Assembly: GCF_001945445.1 (NCBI RefSeq)
Contig: NZ_MSXW01000011.1
Span: 62,001-126,000, forward strand
Direction of reading: 5' to 3'
Length of the DNA: 64,000 nt
Origin: Pseudomonas sp. PA27(2017)
Lineage (GTDB): Bacteria; Pseudomonadota; Gammaproteobacteria; Pseudomonadales; Pseudomonadaceae
The translations under genes were made by a program, and so were the position numbers. The stretch's first letter is position 1. Every line of letters begins with the position of its first letter. The notes under the pieces were generated by a model. It made no database searches and was not told the origin of the DNA. It worked only from the letters and a program-made list of their open reading frames with translations. Of this stretch, positions 45,410-53,925 are shown piece after piece.

Positions 45410-46330
45410 TTACGCAGGCTTGTCGGTGCCCAGTGCGGTGTAGCCAGGCCACTGCTTGAGCAGGGTATCGACGAACTGCTCGGCGGCCGGGGACAGCGAG
45501 GAACCATGGCGCCGCACCAGGCCCAGGGTACGGCTGATCACCGGGTCGACCAGCGGACGCTGCACCAGTATCGGGTGATCCTCGACCGGCATCGCCAGGC
45601 TCGGCATGGCGGCGATGCCCAACCCGGCCTCGACCATGCCCAGGGACGTGGACAGGTGCTGAACCTCGTAGAACCAGCTGGGTCGCCAGTCCAGGTGTGC
45701 GAGGCCATGATCGAGCAGGACGCGGTTGCCGCTCAAGCGCCCGACGCCGATCAGGCGGTAGTCACTCAGCTCACGCCAGGCCACTTGCGGCTGTTCGGCC
45801 AGCGGGTGATCGCGCCGGCAGGCCAGCACGAAGGGTTCGTTGACCAGCGGCGTGAAATCGATCTCGGCGTGCTGACCACTGAGCATGTTGATGCCGAAAT
45901 CCGCCTCGCCACGCAGCACCGCTTCCAGGCCCTCGTGGGCACTCAGGTCTAGAATGCGGATGCGAATTTTCGGGTACTGACGATTGAAATCGCGAATCAC
46001 CGTAGGCAGGAAATAGAACGCCGCGGTGGGGATGCACGCCAGCGTCACCTGGCCGGACTGGCGCTCGGCCAGTTCGCGAATACCGAGAATCGAGCGTTCG
46101 AAATCGTCGAGCAGGCGCCGCGCCTTGGGCAGGAAATCACGACCGACCGCCGTGAGGCTGACCCGCCGCGTGGTGCGATCCAGCAGTTGGGTGCCAAGCC
46201 CCTCCTCCAGCTTCTGCATGCGTCGGGTAAGGGCTGGTTGCGAGAGATGGATGGCGTTGGCCGCTTCGTGAAAATTGCCGAACTCGGCGATCTTGACGAA
46301 GGCGCGCAGGTCCTGAAGTTCGTAATTCAT
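45410..46330 (-). CDS. LysR-family transcriptional regulator
   Basis: A 306-residue LysR-type activator: N-terminal winged helix (LRAFVKIAEFGNFHEAANAI, HLSQPALTRRMQKLEEGLG) and a C-terminal effector domain. It lies between the two PrpF-family units. It is transcribed on the minus strand, divergent from paralogue 2 (212-base gap) and in line with the paralogue 1 operon. The likely inducer is the acid handled by these genes. The start at 46330 gives the normal N-terminus. Confidence 0.92.
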   Translation of the reverse strand: MNYELQDLRAFVKIAEFGNFHEAANAIHLSQPALTRRMQKLEEGLGTQLLDRTTRRVSLTAVGRDFLPKARRLLDDFERSILGIRELAERQSGQVTLACIPTAAFYFLPTVIRDFNRQYPKIRIRILDLSAHEGLEAVLRGEADFGINMLSGQHAEIDFTPLVNEPFVLACRRDHPLAEQPQVAWRELSDYRLIGVGRLSGNRVLLDHGLAHLDWRPSWFYEVQHLSTSLGMVEAGLGIAAMPSLAMPVEDHPILVQRPLVDPVISRTLGLVRRHGSSLSPAAEQFVDTLLKQWPGYTALGTDKPA

Positions 46331-46424
46331 GCAAAAAACCTATCAATTCATATTTTTATTTTTCAGCGCAGATTAGTGCATTAAACAACATCTGGCGATT
46401 TGCACCCAATGGAAGATCATCACA

Positions 46425-46434
46425 GGCGCATTAA
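46425..46434 (+). promoter_or_regulatory. shared GGCGCATTAA element before paralogue 2
   Basis: GGCGCATTAA lies 109-118 bases before the ATG of paralogue 2, in the same orientation to the gene as the copy before paralogue 1. It overlaps the perfect palindrome GCATTAATGC (46428-46437). The surrounding 212-base divergent region is AT-rich and must hold the LysR and paralogue 2 promoters. Confidence 0.45.
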
Positions 46435-46542
46435 TGCATCTAAATTATCAATAAACAAAATATATGCAATTTACAAAACAAACGGCGATAACCACCATTT
46501 AGGGAAAGCAACAATAAGCAAATTTATTGCACTGGAGACATC

Positions 46543-47628
46543 ATGCAAGCCATCCCCTGCGTGCTGATGCGCGGCGGCACCTCTCGCGGCCCGTTCTTTC
46601 TGGCCAACCACCTGCCCACCGATATCGCTGCACGAGACGAGCTGCTCCTCAACGTGATGGGTTCCGGCCACGAGCTGGAAATCGATGGCATCGGCGGCGG
46701 CAGCCCGCAGACCAGCAAGGTCGCCATCGTCAGCACCTCCGACCATCCCGACGCCGATGTCGACTATCTGTTCGTGCAGGTCATGGTCAATCAGCGCCGC
46801 GTCGACACAGCGCCCAACTGCGGCAACATGCTCTGCGCGGTCGGCCCGTTCGCCATCGAGCACGGCCTGGTCAACGTCAGCACACCGGTCACCCGGGTGC
46901 GTATCCGCAACCTCAACACCAATACGCTGGTCGACTCGGAAGTGCAGACGCCCAAGGGCAAGGTGCGCTACGAAGGTGATACCTGCATCGATGGCGTGCC
47001 CGGCAGCGCCGCGCCGATCAAGCTGACTTTCCTCGATGCCGCCGGCGCCAAGACCGGCCAGTTGCTGCCCACCGGCAAGGTGCGCGACAGCTTCGATGGC
47101 GTCGCCGTCACCTGCATCGACATGGCCATGCCCATGGTGCTGGTGCATGCCGAAGCGCTGGGCAAGACCGGCTACGAAACCCCGGCCGAGCTGGATGCCG
47201 ACACCGCCCTGCTCGAACGCTTGGAGCGCATCCGCCTGCAAGCCGGCGCGGCCATGGGCCTGGGCGACGTCAGCCAGATGGTGATTCCCAAGCCGGTGCT
47301 GCTTGCCCAACCGCGCAAGGGCGGCACGCTGTCGACGCGCTACTTCATGCCCCACAACTGCCACCGTTCGATCGCGGCCACCGGCGCCATCGGCCTGGCC
47401 ACCGCCTGCGCACTGTCCGGCAGCGTGGCGTTCGACATCGCTCCCATCACCGGCGCGGCACTGGTACGCCTGGAACATCCGGGCGGCGAGATCGAAGTGT
47501 CACTGGCACCCGGCGAAGACGCGCAACCGCACAGCATGCAGGCCTCTCTGGTTCGCACCGCACGCCGCCTGTTCGCCGGCGACGTGTACGTGCCGCAGGC
47601 CCTGAGAGGCACGCCCCGCAAGAACTGA
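46543..47628 (+). CDS. PrpF/GalD-family isomerase, paralogue 2
   Basis: A 361-residue protein closely related to paralogue 1 (most positions identical by eye through the first 300 residues), with GGSPQTSKVAIV (Lys59), DTAPNCGNMLCAVGPF (Cys93) and RYFMPHNCHRS. It differs most in the C-terminal 60 residues. It is the first gene of a plus-strand operon with OprD, TctC, TctB, TctA and a D-2-hydroxyacid dehydrogenase. The likely reaction is double-bond isomerisation of a tricarboxylic or oxo-tricarboxylic acid imported by the Tct system; the exact substrate is unknown. Confidence 0.88.
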   Translation: MQAIPCVLMRGGTSRGPFFLANHLPTDIAARDELLLNVMGSGHELEIDGIGGGSPQTSKVAIVSTSDHPDADVDYLFVQVMVNQRRVDTAPNCGNMLCAVGPFAIEHGLVNVSTPVTRVRIRNLNTNTLVDSEVQTPKGKVRYEGDTCIDGVPGSAAPIKLTFLDAAGAKTGQLLPTGKVRDSFDGVAVTCIDMAMPMVLVHAEALGKTGYETPAELDADTALLERLERIRLQAGAAMGLGDVSQMVIPKPVLLAQPRKGGTLSTRYFMPHNCHRSIAATGAIGLATACALSGSVAFDIAPITGAALVRLEHPGGEIEVSLAPGEDAQPHSMQASLVRTARRLFAGDVYVPQALRGTPRKN

Positions 47629-47661
47629 CGCCAACCAACGCTGCACCACGAGTAAATAATA

Positions 47662-48924
47662 ATGACAACAAAGAACCTGTTTCACGCCGCCGTCACCCCC
47701 GCTTTCGTTCTGGCCAGCCTGCCACTGGCCGTCAACACGGCGCTGGCCGATGGCTTCATCGAAGACAGCAAGGCCAACCTGGAACTGCGCAACTTCTACC
47801 TCAACCGCGACTTCCGCGACGGTCCGGGGCAAAACAAGCGCGAAGAATGGGCCCAGGGCTTCATCCTCAACATGGAGTCCGGCTACACCAGCGGCACCGT
47901 TGGTGTCGGCCTCGACGCACTGGCCATGCTCGGCGTCAAGCTCGATTCCTCACCCGATCGCTCCGGCACCGACCTGCTGCCGCGCGACAGCCAACGACGT
48001 GCCGAGGACGACTACAGCAAGCTTGGCCTGACCGCCAAGGTGCGCGTCGCCGACAGCGTGCTCAAGGTCGGCACCCTGATGCCGAAGATGCCCACCTTGC
48101 AGTTCAGCAACGCCCGCCTGTTGCCCCAGACCTTCGAAGGCTGGCAGGTGCAGAGCAAGGACATCGAGCGCCTGACCGCTTCCTTCGGGCAGATTTCCCG
48201 CGTCGTGCAGCGCGACGTATCAGGCTCCGAGAAGCTGGCCCTGAACAACAAGAACGGCCGTTTTGGCGGCAGCCCAAGCAGTGACCACCTGCGTTTCGGC
48301 AGCCTCGATTACGCCCTGACGCCCAATACCCAGCTCAGCTATCACCAGGGCGAACTCACCGATATCTACCGCCAGCACTTCTTCGGCCTGCAGCACACCC
48401 TGCCCCTTGGCACGGGCAAGCTGAAGAGCGACCTGCGTTACTTCAACAACAGCGAAAGCGGCCAGGCCCGCGCCGGCAATATCGACAACCAGGCGTACAA
48501 CGCCATGTTCACCTACAGCCTGGCCGGCCATGCGCTGGGCCTGGGCTACCAGCAGATGCGAGGCGACGAGGGCTTCACTTATGTAGACGGCGCCACGCCG
48601 TATCTGACCAACTTCGTGCAGATCAACGATTTCGCCGGGCCTGACGAGCGCTCCTGGCAAGTGCGCTACGACTACGACTTCAGCAAGGTGGGCATTCCTG
48701 GCCTGACCTTCATGACTCGTTACGTACGCGGCAGTGGAATCGACCTGGCCAACGGCAGCACCGGTGCCGAGTGGGAACGCAATACCGACCTGGCCTATGC
48801 GTTCAGCCAGGGCCCGCTGAAGAACCTCACCGTCACTTGGCGCAATGCGGCCTACCGCGCCAACTTCACCCGGGGAATCGATGAGAACCGCCTGATTCTG
48901 AGCTACGCCCTGCCGATCTGGTGA
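47662..48924 (+). CDS. OprD-family outer-membrane porin
   Basis: A 420-residue porin with a signal peptide ending ALADGFIEDSK, then the family hallmark LELRNFYLNRDFRD and the C-terminal LSYALPIW with the aromatic end recognised by the Bam machinery. OprD-family porins are substrate-selective channels for amino acids (OccD) or carboxylates (OccK); in a tricarboxylate operon the OccK type is more likely. It lies 33 bases after the isomerase gene. Confidence 0.93.
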   Translation: MTTKNLFHAAVTPAFVLASLPLAVNTALADGFIEDSKANLELRNFYLNRDFRDGPGQNKREEWAQGFILNMESGYTSGTVGVGLDALAMLGVKLDSSPDRSGTDLLPRDSQRRAEDDYSKLGLTAKVRVADSVLKVGTLMPKMPTLQFSNARLLPQTFEGWQVQSKDIERLTASFGQISRVVQRDVSGSEKLALNNKNGRFGGSPSSDHLRFGSLDYALTPNTQLSYHQGELTDIYRQHFFGLQHTLPLGTGKLKSDLRYFNNSESGQARAGNIDNQAYNAMFTYSLAGHALGLGYQQMRGDEGFTYVDGATPYLTNFVQINDFAGPDERSWQVRYDYDFSKVGIPGLTFMTRYVRGSGIDLANGSTGAEWERNTDLAYAFSQGPLKNLTVTWRNAAYRANFTRGIDENRLILSYALPIW

Positions 48925-48969
48925 TACGGCGAACCACCTGCAAATAACTCCAATACAGGTAAAACACCG

Positions 48970-49950
48970 ATGAAAAACCTCAAACACCGCCTTCTTCTGC
49001 CCCTTGCCGGCGCCCTGCTGATGACCAGCCTGCAGACCCATGCCGCACAGCCCAACCGCCCCGAGTGCATTGCGCCCAGCAAGCCGGGTGGCGGTTTCGA
49101 CCTGACCTGCAAGCTGGCCCAGGCCGGCATGAAGGACAATGACGTGCTCAAGTCGCCAATGCGCGTCACCTACATGCCAGGCGGCATCGGTGCGGTAGCC
49201 TATAACGCCGTGGTCGCCAACCGCCGTAACGAGCCCGGCACCCTGGTGGCTTTCTCTGGCGCCTCACTGCTCAATCTGGCACTGGGCAAATACGGGCGCT
49301 TCGACGAGAACGAAGTACAGTGGCTGACCACCATCGGCACCGACTACGGCACCCTGGCGGTGCGTGAGGACTCGCCCTACAAGAACCTCGACGACGTGGT
49401 GAAGGCGCTCAAGAAAGATCCGAAAAGCGTCGTCGTCGGCGGTGGCGGCAGCATTGGCGGCCAGGGCTGGATGAAGATCGCCCTGCTCGCCAAGGCTGCC
49501 GGCATCAACCCGAGCGAACTGCGCTACGCCGCATTCGAAGGTGGCTCCGAGCACTACATGGCACTGATGGGCAAACACGTCGACCTGGTCACCGGCAGCG
49601 CCAGCGAAATCGCTTCGCAGAAAGGCAACAACATCCGCACCCTGGCGGTATTCAGCGAGGAGCGCCTGCCGGGCGACCTGGCCGAGATCCCGACCGCTCG
49701 CGAGCAGGGTTACGAGATCCAGTGGCCACTGATCCGCGGCTACTTCCTAGGCCCGGACGTGCCTGAAGAACAGGTGCAATGGTGGCGCGAGGCATTCGCC
49801 AAGCTAGAGTCCTCACCTGAATTCGAACGCTACATGGTCGACCGCGACGTGCTGCCGATGTACGTGAGCGGCGCGGACCTGCAGGCACTGGTCCACAAGC
49901 AGGTGGCCGAATACCGCGAGTTGGGCCGCGAGTTCGGACTGGTCGAATAA
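48970..49950 (+). CDS. tctC: tripartite tricarboxylate transporter binding protein TctC
   Basis: A 326-residue periplasmic receptor of the TctC/Bug family. A signal peptide (LLLPLAGALLMTSLQTHAAQ) is followed by ECIAPSKPGGGFDLTCKLAQ with a Cys pair, as in tricarboxylate-binding TctC, and by GGSIGGQGWMKIALLAKAAG. It captures the ligand for TctAB. The pattern SGSASEIASQKGNNIRTLAV in the second lobe is typical. Confidence 0.92.
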   Translation: MKNLKHRLLLPLAGALLMTSLQTHAAQPNRPECIAPSKPGGGFDLTCKLAQAGMKDNDVLKSPMRVTYMPGGIGAVAYNAVVANRRNEPGTLVAFSGASLLNLALGKYGRFDENEVQWLTTIGTDYGTLAVREDSPYKNLDDVVKALKKDPKSVVVGGGGSIGGQGWMKIALLAKAAGINPSELRYAAFEGGSEHYMALMGKHVDLVTGSASEIASQKGNNIRTLAVFSEERLPGDLAEIPTAREQGYEIQWPLIRGYFLGPDVPEEQVQWWREAFAKLESSPEFERYMVDRDVLPMYVSGADLQALVHKQVAEYRELGREFGLVE

Positions 49951-50043
49951 CCCCTTTCAGGCACCCCTGAAACGCAGGCACACCCCTGCTTTCGGCGGTG
50001 CCTTTCGGGCCAGCCGTTCGGCTCTCCCCTACGGAGCACCACC

Positions 50044-50499
50044 ATGCAAGACCGTATCTTTGCGGGCGTCAGCCTGCTGCTTTGTCTCGGCCTCTCGTTG
50101 GCCGCCTGGAGCTACCACGCCCCCTTCTCCTACGAACCCGTGGGGCCGCGCGCCTTTCCACTGCTATTGATCGTGATGATCGCCCTGGGCGCCATCTACC
50201 TGTTGGTGAAACCCTCACGCGCCAGCGACGAAGCCACCGAGCCGGCGCTGGACCGTCACGTGATCCGCAAGATCGTGCTGTGTATCGTCGCCCTGACGAT
50301 CTACGCGGCGCTGTTCGAGCTCGCCGGGTTCATCGTCGCCAGCACCGTCTTCGCCATCGCCATGGCACGCCTGTACGAAGGCAGCTGGAAAGCCAGCCTG
50401 AGCTCCGGCGTGCTGCTCGCCGTCGGGCTTTACCTGCTGTTCGACAAGGCCCTCGACGTTCCGCTGCCACTCGGCCTGCTTTCCGGCCTGGAGTTCTGA
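50044..50499 (+). CDS. tctB: tripartite tricarboxylate transporter small membrane subunit TctB
   Basis: A 151-residue protein with four hydrophobic segments (GVSLLLCLGLSLAAWSY, AFPLLLIVMIALGAIYLLV, IVLCIVALTIYAALFELAG, and the last near LLAVGLYLLFDKAL). The YEPVGPRAFPL motif in the first loop is a TctB hallmark. It has GGAG before the ATG and is separated from tctA by only four bases. Confidence 0.9.
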   Translation: MQDRIFAGVSLLLCLGLSLAAWSYHAPFSYEPVGPRAFPLLLIVMIALGAIYLLVKPSRASDEATEPALDRHVIRKIVLCIVALTIYAALFELAGFIVASTVFAIAMARLYEGSWKASLSSGVLLAVGLYLLFDKALDVPLPLGLLSGLEF

Positions 50500-50503
50500 C
50501 CGT

Positions 50504-52021
50504 ATGGATACTTTCAGCTACCTGGGGCAAGGCTTCGGCGTCGCCCTGAGCCCGTACAACCTGTTCACCGCGCTGTGCGGCACCCTGATCGGCACCATCG
50601 TCGGCCTGCTTCCGGGCCTGGGCCCGATCAACGGCGTGGCCCTGCTGATTCCCATCGCCTTCGCCCTCGGCCTGCCACCGGAAACCGCGCTGATCCTGCT
50701 GGCTGCCGTGTACTTGGGCTGTGAATACGGCGGTCGTATTTCCTCGATCCTGCTGAACATCCCCGGTGAAGCCTCGGCGGTGATGACCACCCTGGACGGC
50801 TACCCGCTGGCCCGTCAGGGCAAGGCAGGCGTGGCATTGTCGATCTCCGCCTGGAGCTCGTTCGTTGGCGGCCTGATGGCCACCTGCGGCGTGGTACTGT
50901 TCGCCCCGTTGCTGGCCAAGTGGGCGGTGGCGTTCGGCCCGGCCGAGTACTTCGTGCTGATGGTGTTCGCCATCACCTGTCTGGCCGGCATGGCTGGCAA
51001 CAAGCCGATGAAGACGGCCATCGCCTGCTGCATCGGCCTGCTGCTCTCGTGCGTCGGCATCGATTCGAACAGCGGTGTATATCGCTTCACCTTCGGCAGC
51101 CTGGGCCTGGCCGACGGCATCCAGTTCGTGGTGTTGGTGCTCGGTCTGTTCTCGGTCAGCGAGATCCTCGTGCTGCTCGAACGCACCCACCATGGCCAGA
51201 AGGCCATCGAAGCCAAAGGCCGCATGCTGTTCAACCTCAAGGAAGGCCTCTCGGTACTGGCCACCAACCTGCGCAGCGGCGCACTGGGCTTCGGCCTGGG
51301 CATCCTGCCGGGCGCCGGTGCGACCCTGGCCAGCGCGGTGGCCTACATGAGCGAGAAACGCCTGGCGGTGAAGGACAACAAATTCGGCGACGGTGACCTG
51401 CGCGGCCTGGCCGCTCCGGAAACCGCCAACAGCGCCTCGGCCTGCGGCTCTCTGGTGCCGATGCTGACCTTGGGCGTGCCCGGCTCCGGTACCACCGCGG
51501 TGATGCTCGGCGCCCTGACGCTGTACAACATCACCCCGGGCCCGTTGCTGTTCCAGAACCAGCCGGACATCGTCTGGGGCTTGATCGCCTCGCTGTTCGT
51601 GGCCAACATCATGCTCATCGTGATGAACGTACCGATGATCAAGATCTTCACCAAGATCCTCGCCGTACCTTACTGGGCCCTGGTGCCGGCCATCGCCATC
51701 ATCACCTCGATCGGCGTTTACGCCGTGCACGCCACCGCGTTCGACCTGTACCTGATGATCGGCATCGGCGTCGCCGGCTACATCCTGCGCAAGCTGGACT
51801 TCCCGCTGTCGGCCATCCTGCTGGGCTTCATCCTGGGCGGTTTGATGGAACAGAACCTGCGCCGCGCCCTGTCACTGTCCAACGGTGACCTGAGCATCCT
51901 GTGGAGCAGCTCGATCAGCCTGGCCGTATGGGCGCTGGTGGCTATGATGATAGCCTTGCCCATCTGGCGAATCTGGCGAGCCCGCCGCAACAACGCAGCG
52001 GCGCTGCGGAGCGCCAGCTGA
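50504..52021 (+). CDS. tctA: tripartite tricarboxylate transporter large membrane subunit TctA
   Basis: A 505-residue permease with about twelve hydrophobic segments. TctA signatures are present: GTIVGLLPGLGPINGVALLI, CEYGGRISSILLNIPGEASA, the ILPGAGATLAS repeat and LVPMLTLGVPGSGTTAVMLG. It forms the ion-driven channel with TctB and is supplied by TctC. The final 25 residues are basic and probably cytoplasmic. Confidence 0.94.
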   Translation: MDTFSYLGQGFGVALSPYNLFTALCGTLIGTIVGLLPGLGPINGVALLIPIAFALGLPPETALILLAAVYLGCEYGGRISSILLNIPGEASAVMTTLDGYPLARQGKAGVALSISAWSSFVGGLMATCGVVLFAPLLAKWAVAFGPAEYFVLMVFAITCLAGMAGNKPMKTAIACCIGLLLSCVGIDSNSGVYRFTFGSLGLADGIQFVVLVLGLFSVSEILVLLERTHHGQKAIEAKGRMLFNLKEGLSVLATNLRSGALGFGLGILPGAGATLASAVAYMSEKRLAVKDNKFGDGDLRGLAAPETANSASACGSLVPMLTLGVPGSGTTAVMLGALTLYNITPGPLLFQNQPDIVWGLIASLFVANIMLIVMNVPMIKIFTKILAVPYWALVPAIAIITSIGVYAVHATAFDLYLMIGIGVAGYILRKLDFPLSAILLGFILGGLMEQNLRRALSLSNGDLSILWSSSISLAVWALVAMMIALPIWRIWRARRNNAAALRSAS

Positions 52022-52072
52022 CCCCCACCGAATCAGGCTCCCTCGGGAGCCTGAACCGTTTTTGGAGCAGCC

Positions 52073-53044
52073 ATGCATATCGTCATTCCCGATGACTACC
52101 AGAATGTCATTCGTACCCTCGACTGCTTCGCCACTCTGGCCGATCACCAGGTCAGCGTCTATCACGACGCCGTAGATGACGTGCAGGTGCTGGCCGAACG
52201 CTTCGCCGACGCCGATGCGCTGGTGCTGACCCGCGAGCGCACCCGTATAGATGAAGCGCTGCTGGCACGCCTGCCGAACCTCAAGCTGATCAGCCAGACC
52301 GGCAAGGTGTCTAGTCATCTGGATATCGAGGCTTGCACCCGTCACGGCGTGGCGGTGATGGAAGGCCGCGGTTCGCCCATCGCACCGGCCGAACTGACCT
52401 GGGCGCTGATCATCAATGCGCGGCGCCAGTTGTTCCCGGCCATGCAGGCCATGTACGCCGGCCAGTGGCAGACCAACCTTGGTCAGCGTCTGGCCGGGCA
52501 AACTCTGGGCATCTGGGGCTATGGCAAGATCGGCCAACGCCTGGCCCGTTATGCACAGGCCTTCGAGATGCCGGTGCTGGTGTGGGGCAGTGAATCATCA
52601 CGCCAAGCCGCGGTTGCCAATGGCCATCAAGCAGCCTCATCGCGCGAAGCCTTTTTCGCCGAAGCCGATGTACTCACCCTCCACCTGCGTCTGGCCGAGA
52701 GCACCCGGCACCTGGTTACCGCTGCCGATCTGGCGCTGATGAAGCCCAGCGCCCTGCTGGTCAACACCAGTCGCGCCGAACTGGTCGAGCCGGGCGCGCT
52801 GCTCGAATCCTTGAACAAGGGCCGTCCCGGTTTCGCAGCGCTGGATGTCTTCGAGCAGGAACCGCTGTTCGATGCGAATCATCCGCTGCTGCGTCATTCT
52901 CGCGTGCTGTGTACCCCGCATTTGGGGTATGTGGAGCGCGAGGGTTATGAGCTGTATTTCGGCGATGCCTTCGCCAATGTGCGTGCTTTCTTCGCTGGTG
53001 AAAATTGCGTACTGGCCAATCCGTCAGTCGCCTCGAACAAATGA
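52073..53044 (+). CDS. D-2-hydroxyacid dehydrogenase
   Basis: A 323-residue NAD(P)-dependent oxidoreductase. The cofactor motif GIWGYGKIGQRLARYA (146-161) and catalytic Arg234 (NTSRAELV), Glu263 (VFEQEPL) and His283 (CTPHLGY) are present. The family interconverts 2-oxo and 2-hydroxy acids. It is the last gene of the isomerase/OprD/Tct operon, 51 bases after tctA, with GGAG before the ATG. It may reduce or oxidise a 2-oxo/2-hydroxy acid formed in this pathway. No strong terminator follows; an 8-bp inverted repeat at 53053-53060 and 53081-53088 is present. Confidence 0.9.
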   Translation: MHIVIPDDYQNVIRTLDCFATLADHQVSVYHDAVDDVQVLAERFADADALVLTRERTRIDEALLARLPNLKLISQTGKVSSHLDIEACTRHGVAVMEGRGSPIAPAELTWALIINARRQLFPAMQAMYAGQWQTNLGQRLAGQTLGIWGYGKIGQRLARYAQAFEMPVLVWGSESSRQAAVANGHQAASSREAFFAEADVLTLHLRLAESTRHLVTAADLALMKPSALLVNTSRAELVEPGALLESLNKGRPGFAALDVFEQEPLFDANHPLLRHSRVLCTPHLGYVEREGYELYFGDAFANVRAFFAGENCVLANPSVASNK

Positions 53045-53925
53045 AAAAGACGCGCCGATAAGCAACGCTGCCTTTCTATGTATCGGCGGGCAGTTATCAA
53101 CGACAGCCTGCCACCCCTACTTCTCCATATATAGCCATGGTTAAGTTCGACAGTGATATCGTCATGCTGCTTCGACCAAACTCCGCAATGGCAGTTAGCC
53201 AGCAACTAATGGTTTATGCCTTTATATGAGAAGCGCTTCATTAGAGCCCATTAACAGGCCTGCGCCATTACACGCTACGCATTGCCCAGCGGAAGATTGG
53301 ACAACATCACGCCAACGCATGACTGGTGGCCAAAGGCCTTCAGGGCAAGGCTTCCAGCCTGTAATCGAGCTGGAAATTTTCGCAATGGCCATATGACTGG
53401 CTACTATTGCCAACCATATGAGTGTTCATCAGCAGAAAACTGCCGCCAATATTACGCCAACTATAAGCACTGCTTCTCTGACTATAAATCGATGTTCTTA
53501 GCCATGATTTGCCACGGCACGAACATTGCTCACGTTATATATCGGTGACGGCAGTTAATCTGGCTGTCATGCGCCAAGCTTATTATCCAACCGACGAAGT
53601 CAGCGCACTAAAAGGATAACCGCGATGTTCAACGGGGCGCTCTACCATGATGACTTACCGCAAGGGCGCACCGGTATGCAGCGAACTCGGCGGTGATGCG
53701 CCAGGAACATGCACGAAAAGGTTCAGTGTTTTTTTATGGTGTCGAGGGTCACGAGTTTACTGGCCGCCGGGGAACTTCTTACGAGAGCCGACAACCAATG
53801 ACTCATGAAAAATGGCCGCAAGTCAATGCGATAGGCAGCTGACATCCCCTTTTGTCAGGCACCCGATCACGATGCCGAGCGGCCTAGCCCATCAAGCGAT
53901 AGACCCCGGGAAGGGATTTGGCACC
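53045..53925 (+). other. long leader/control region of the exopolysaccharide cluster
   Basis: About 880 bases, lower in GC than the flanking genes, without a convincing protein-coding gene. The first 450 bases contain short symmetric elements: TGGC-N5-GCCA at 53189-53201, TGGC-N7-GCCA at 53398-53412, and two copies of CCATATGA 25 bases apart (53389-53396 and 53414-53421). A sigma-54 promoter match is at 53514-53530, and a possible 23-codon leader ORF with AAGGA is at 53625-53696. A T7 run at about 53729-53735 has only a weak stem before it. The layout is that of an enhancer-dependent promoter with a long 5' leader. Confidence 0.6.
53514..53530 (+). promoter_or_regulatory. sigma-54 (-24/-12) promoter of the exopolysaccharide cluster
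   Basis: The sequence ACGGCACGAACATTGCT matches the YTGGCACG-N4-TTGCW consensus with one mismatch in the core. The GG (53516-53517) and GC (53528-53529) are exactly ten bases apart. Transcription would start near 53541, leaving about 385 bases of leader before the first gene at 53926. Symmetric elements 100-330 bases upstream are in the usual range for an enhancer-binding protein such as FleQ; the identity of the activator is inference. Confidence 0.72.

Noticed and set aside
46471..47478. 335-codon frame antisense to isomerase paralogue 2
   Set aside because: It mirrors the antisense frame of paralogue 1, which follows from sense-strand similarity, and has no domain of its own.
53282..53548. 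88-codon frame in the leader region of the exopolysaccharide cluster
   Set aside because: No ribosome-binding site, runs across the sigma-54 promoter, and has no recognisable domain.
53689..53700. GGCGGTGATGCG resembling the RfaH ops element of capsule operons
   Set aside because: Only about 8 of 12 positions match and the rest of a JUMPstart sequence is missing.
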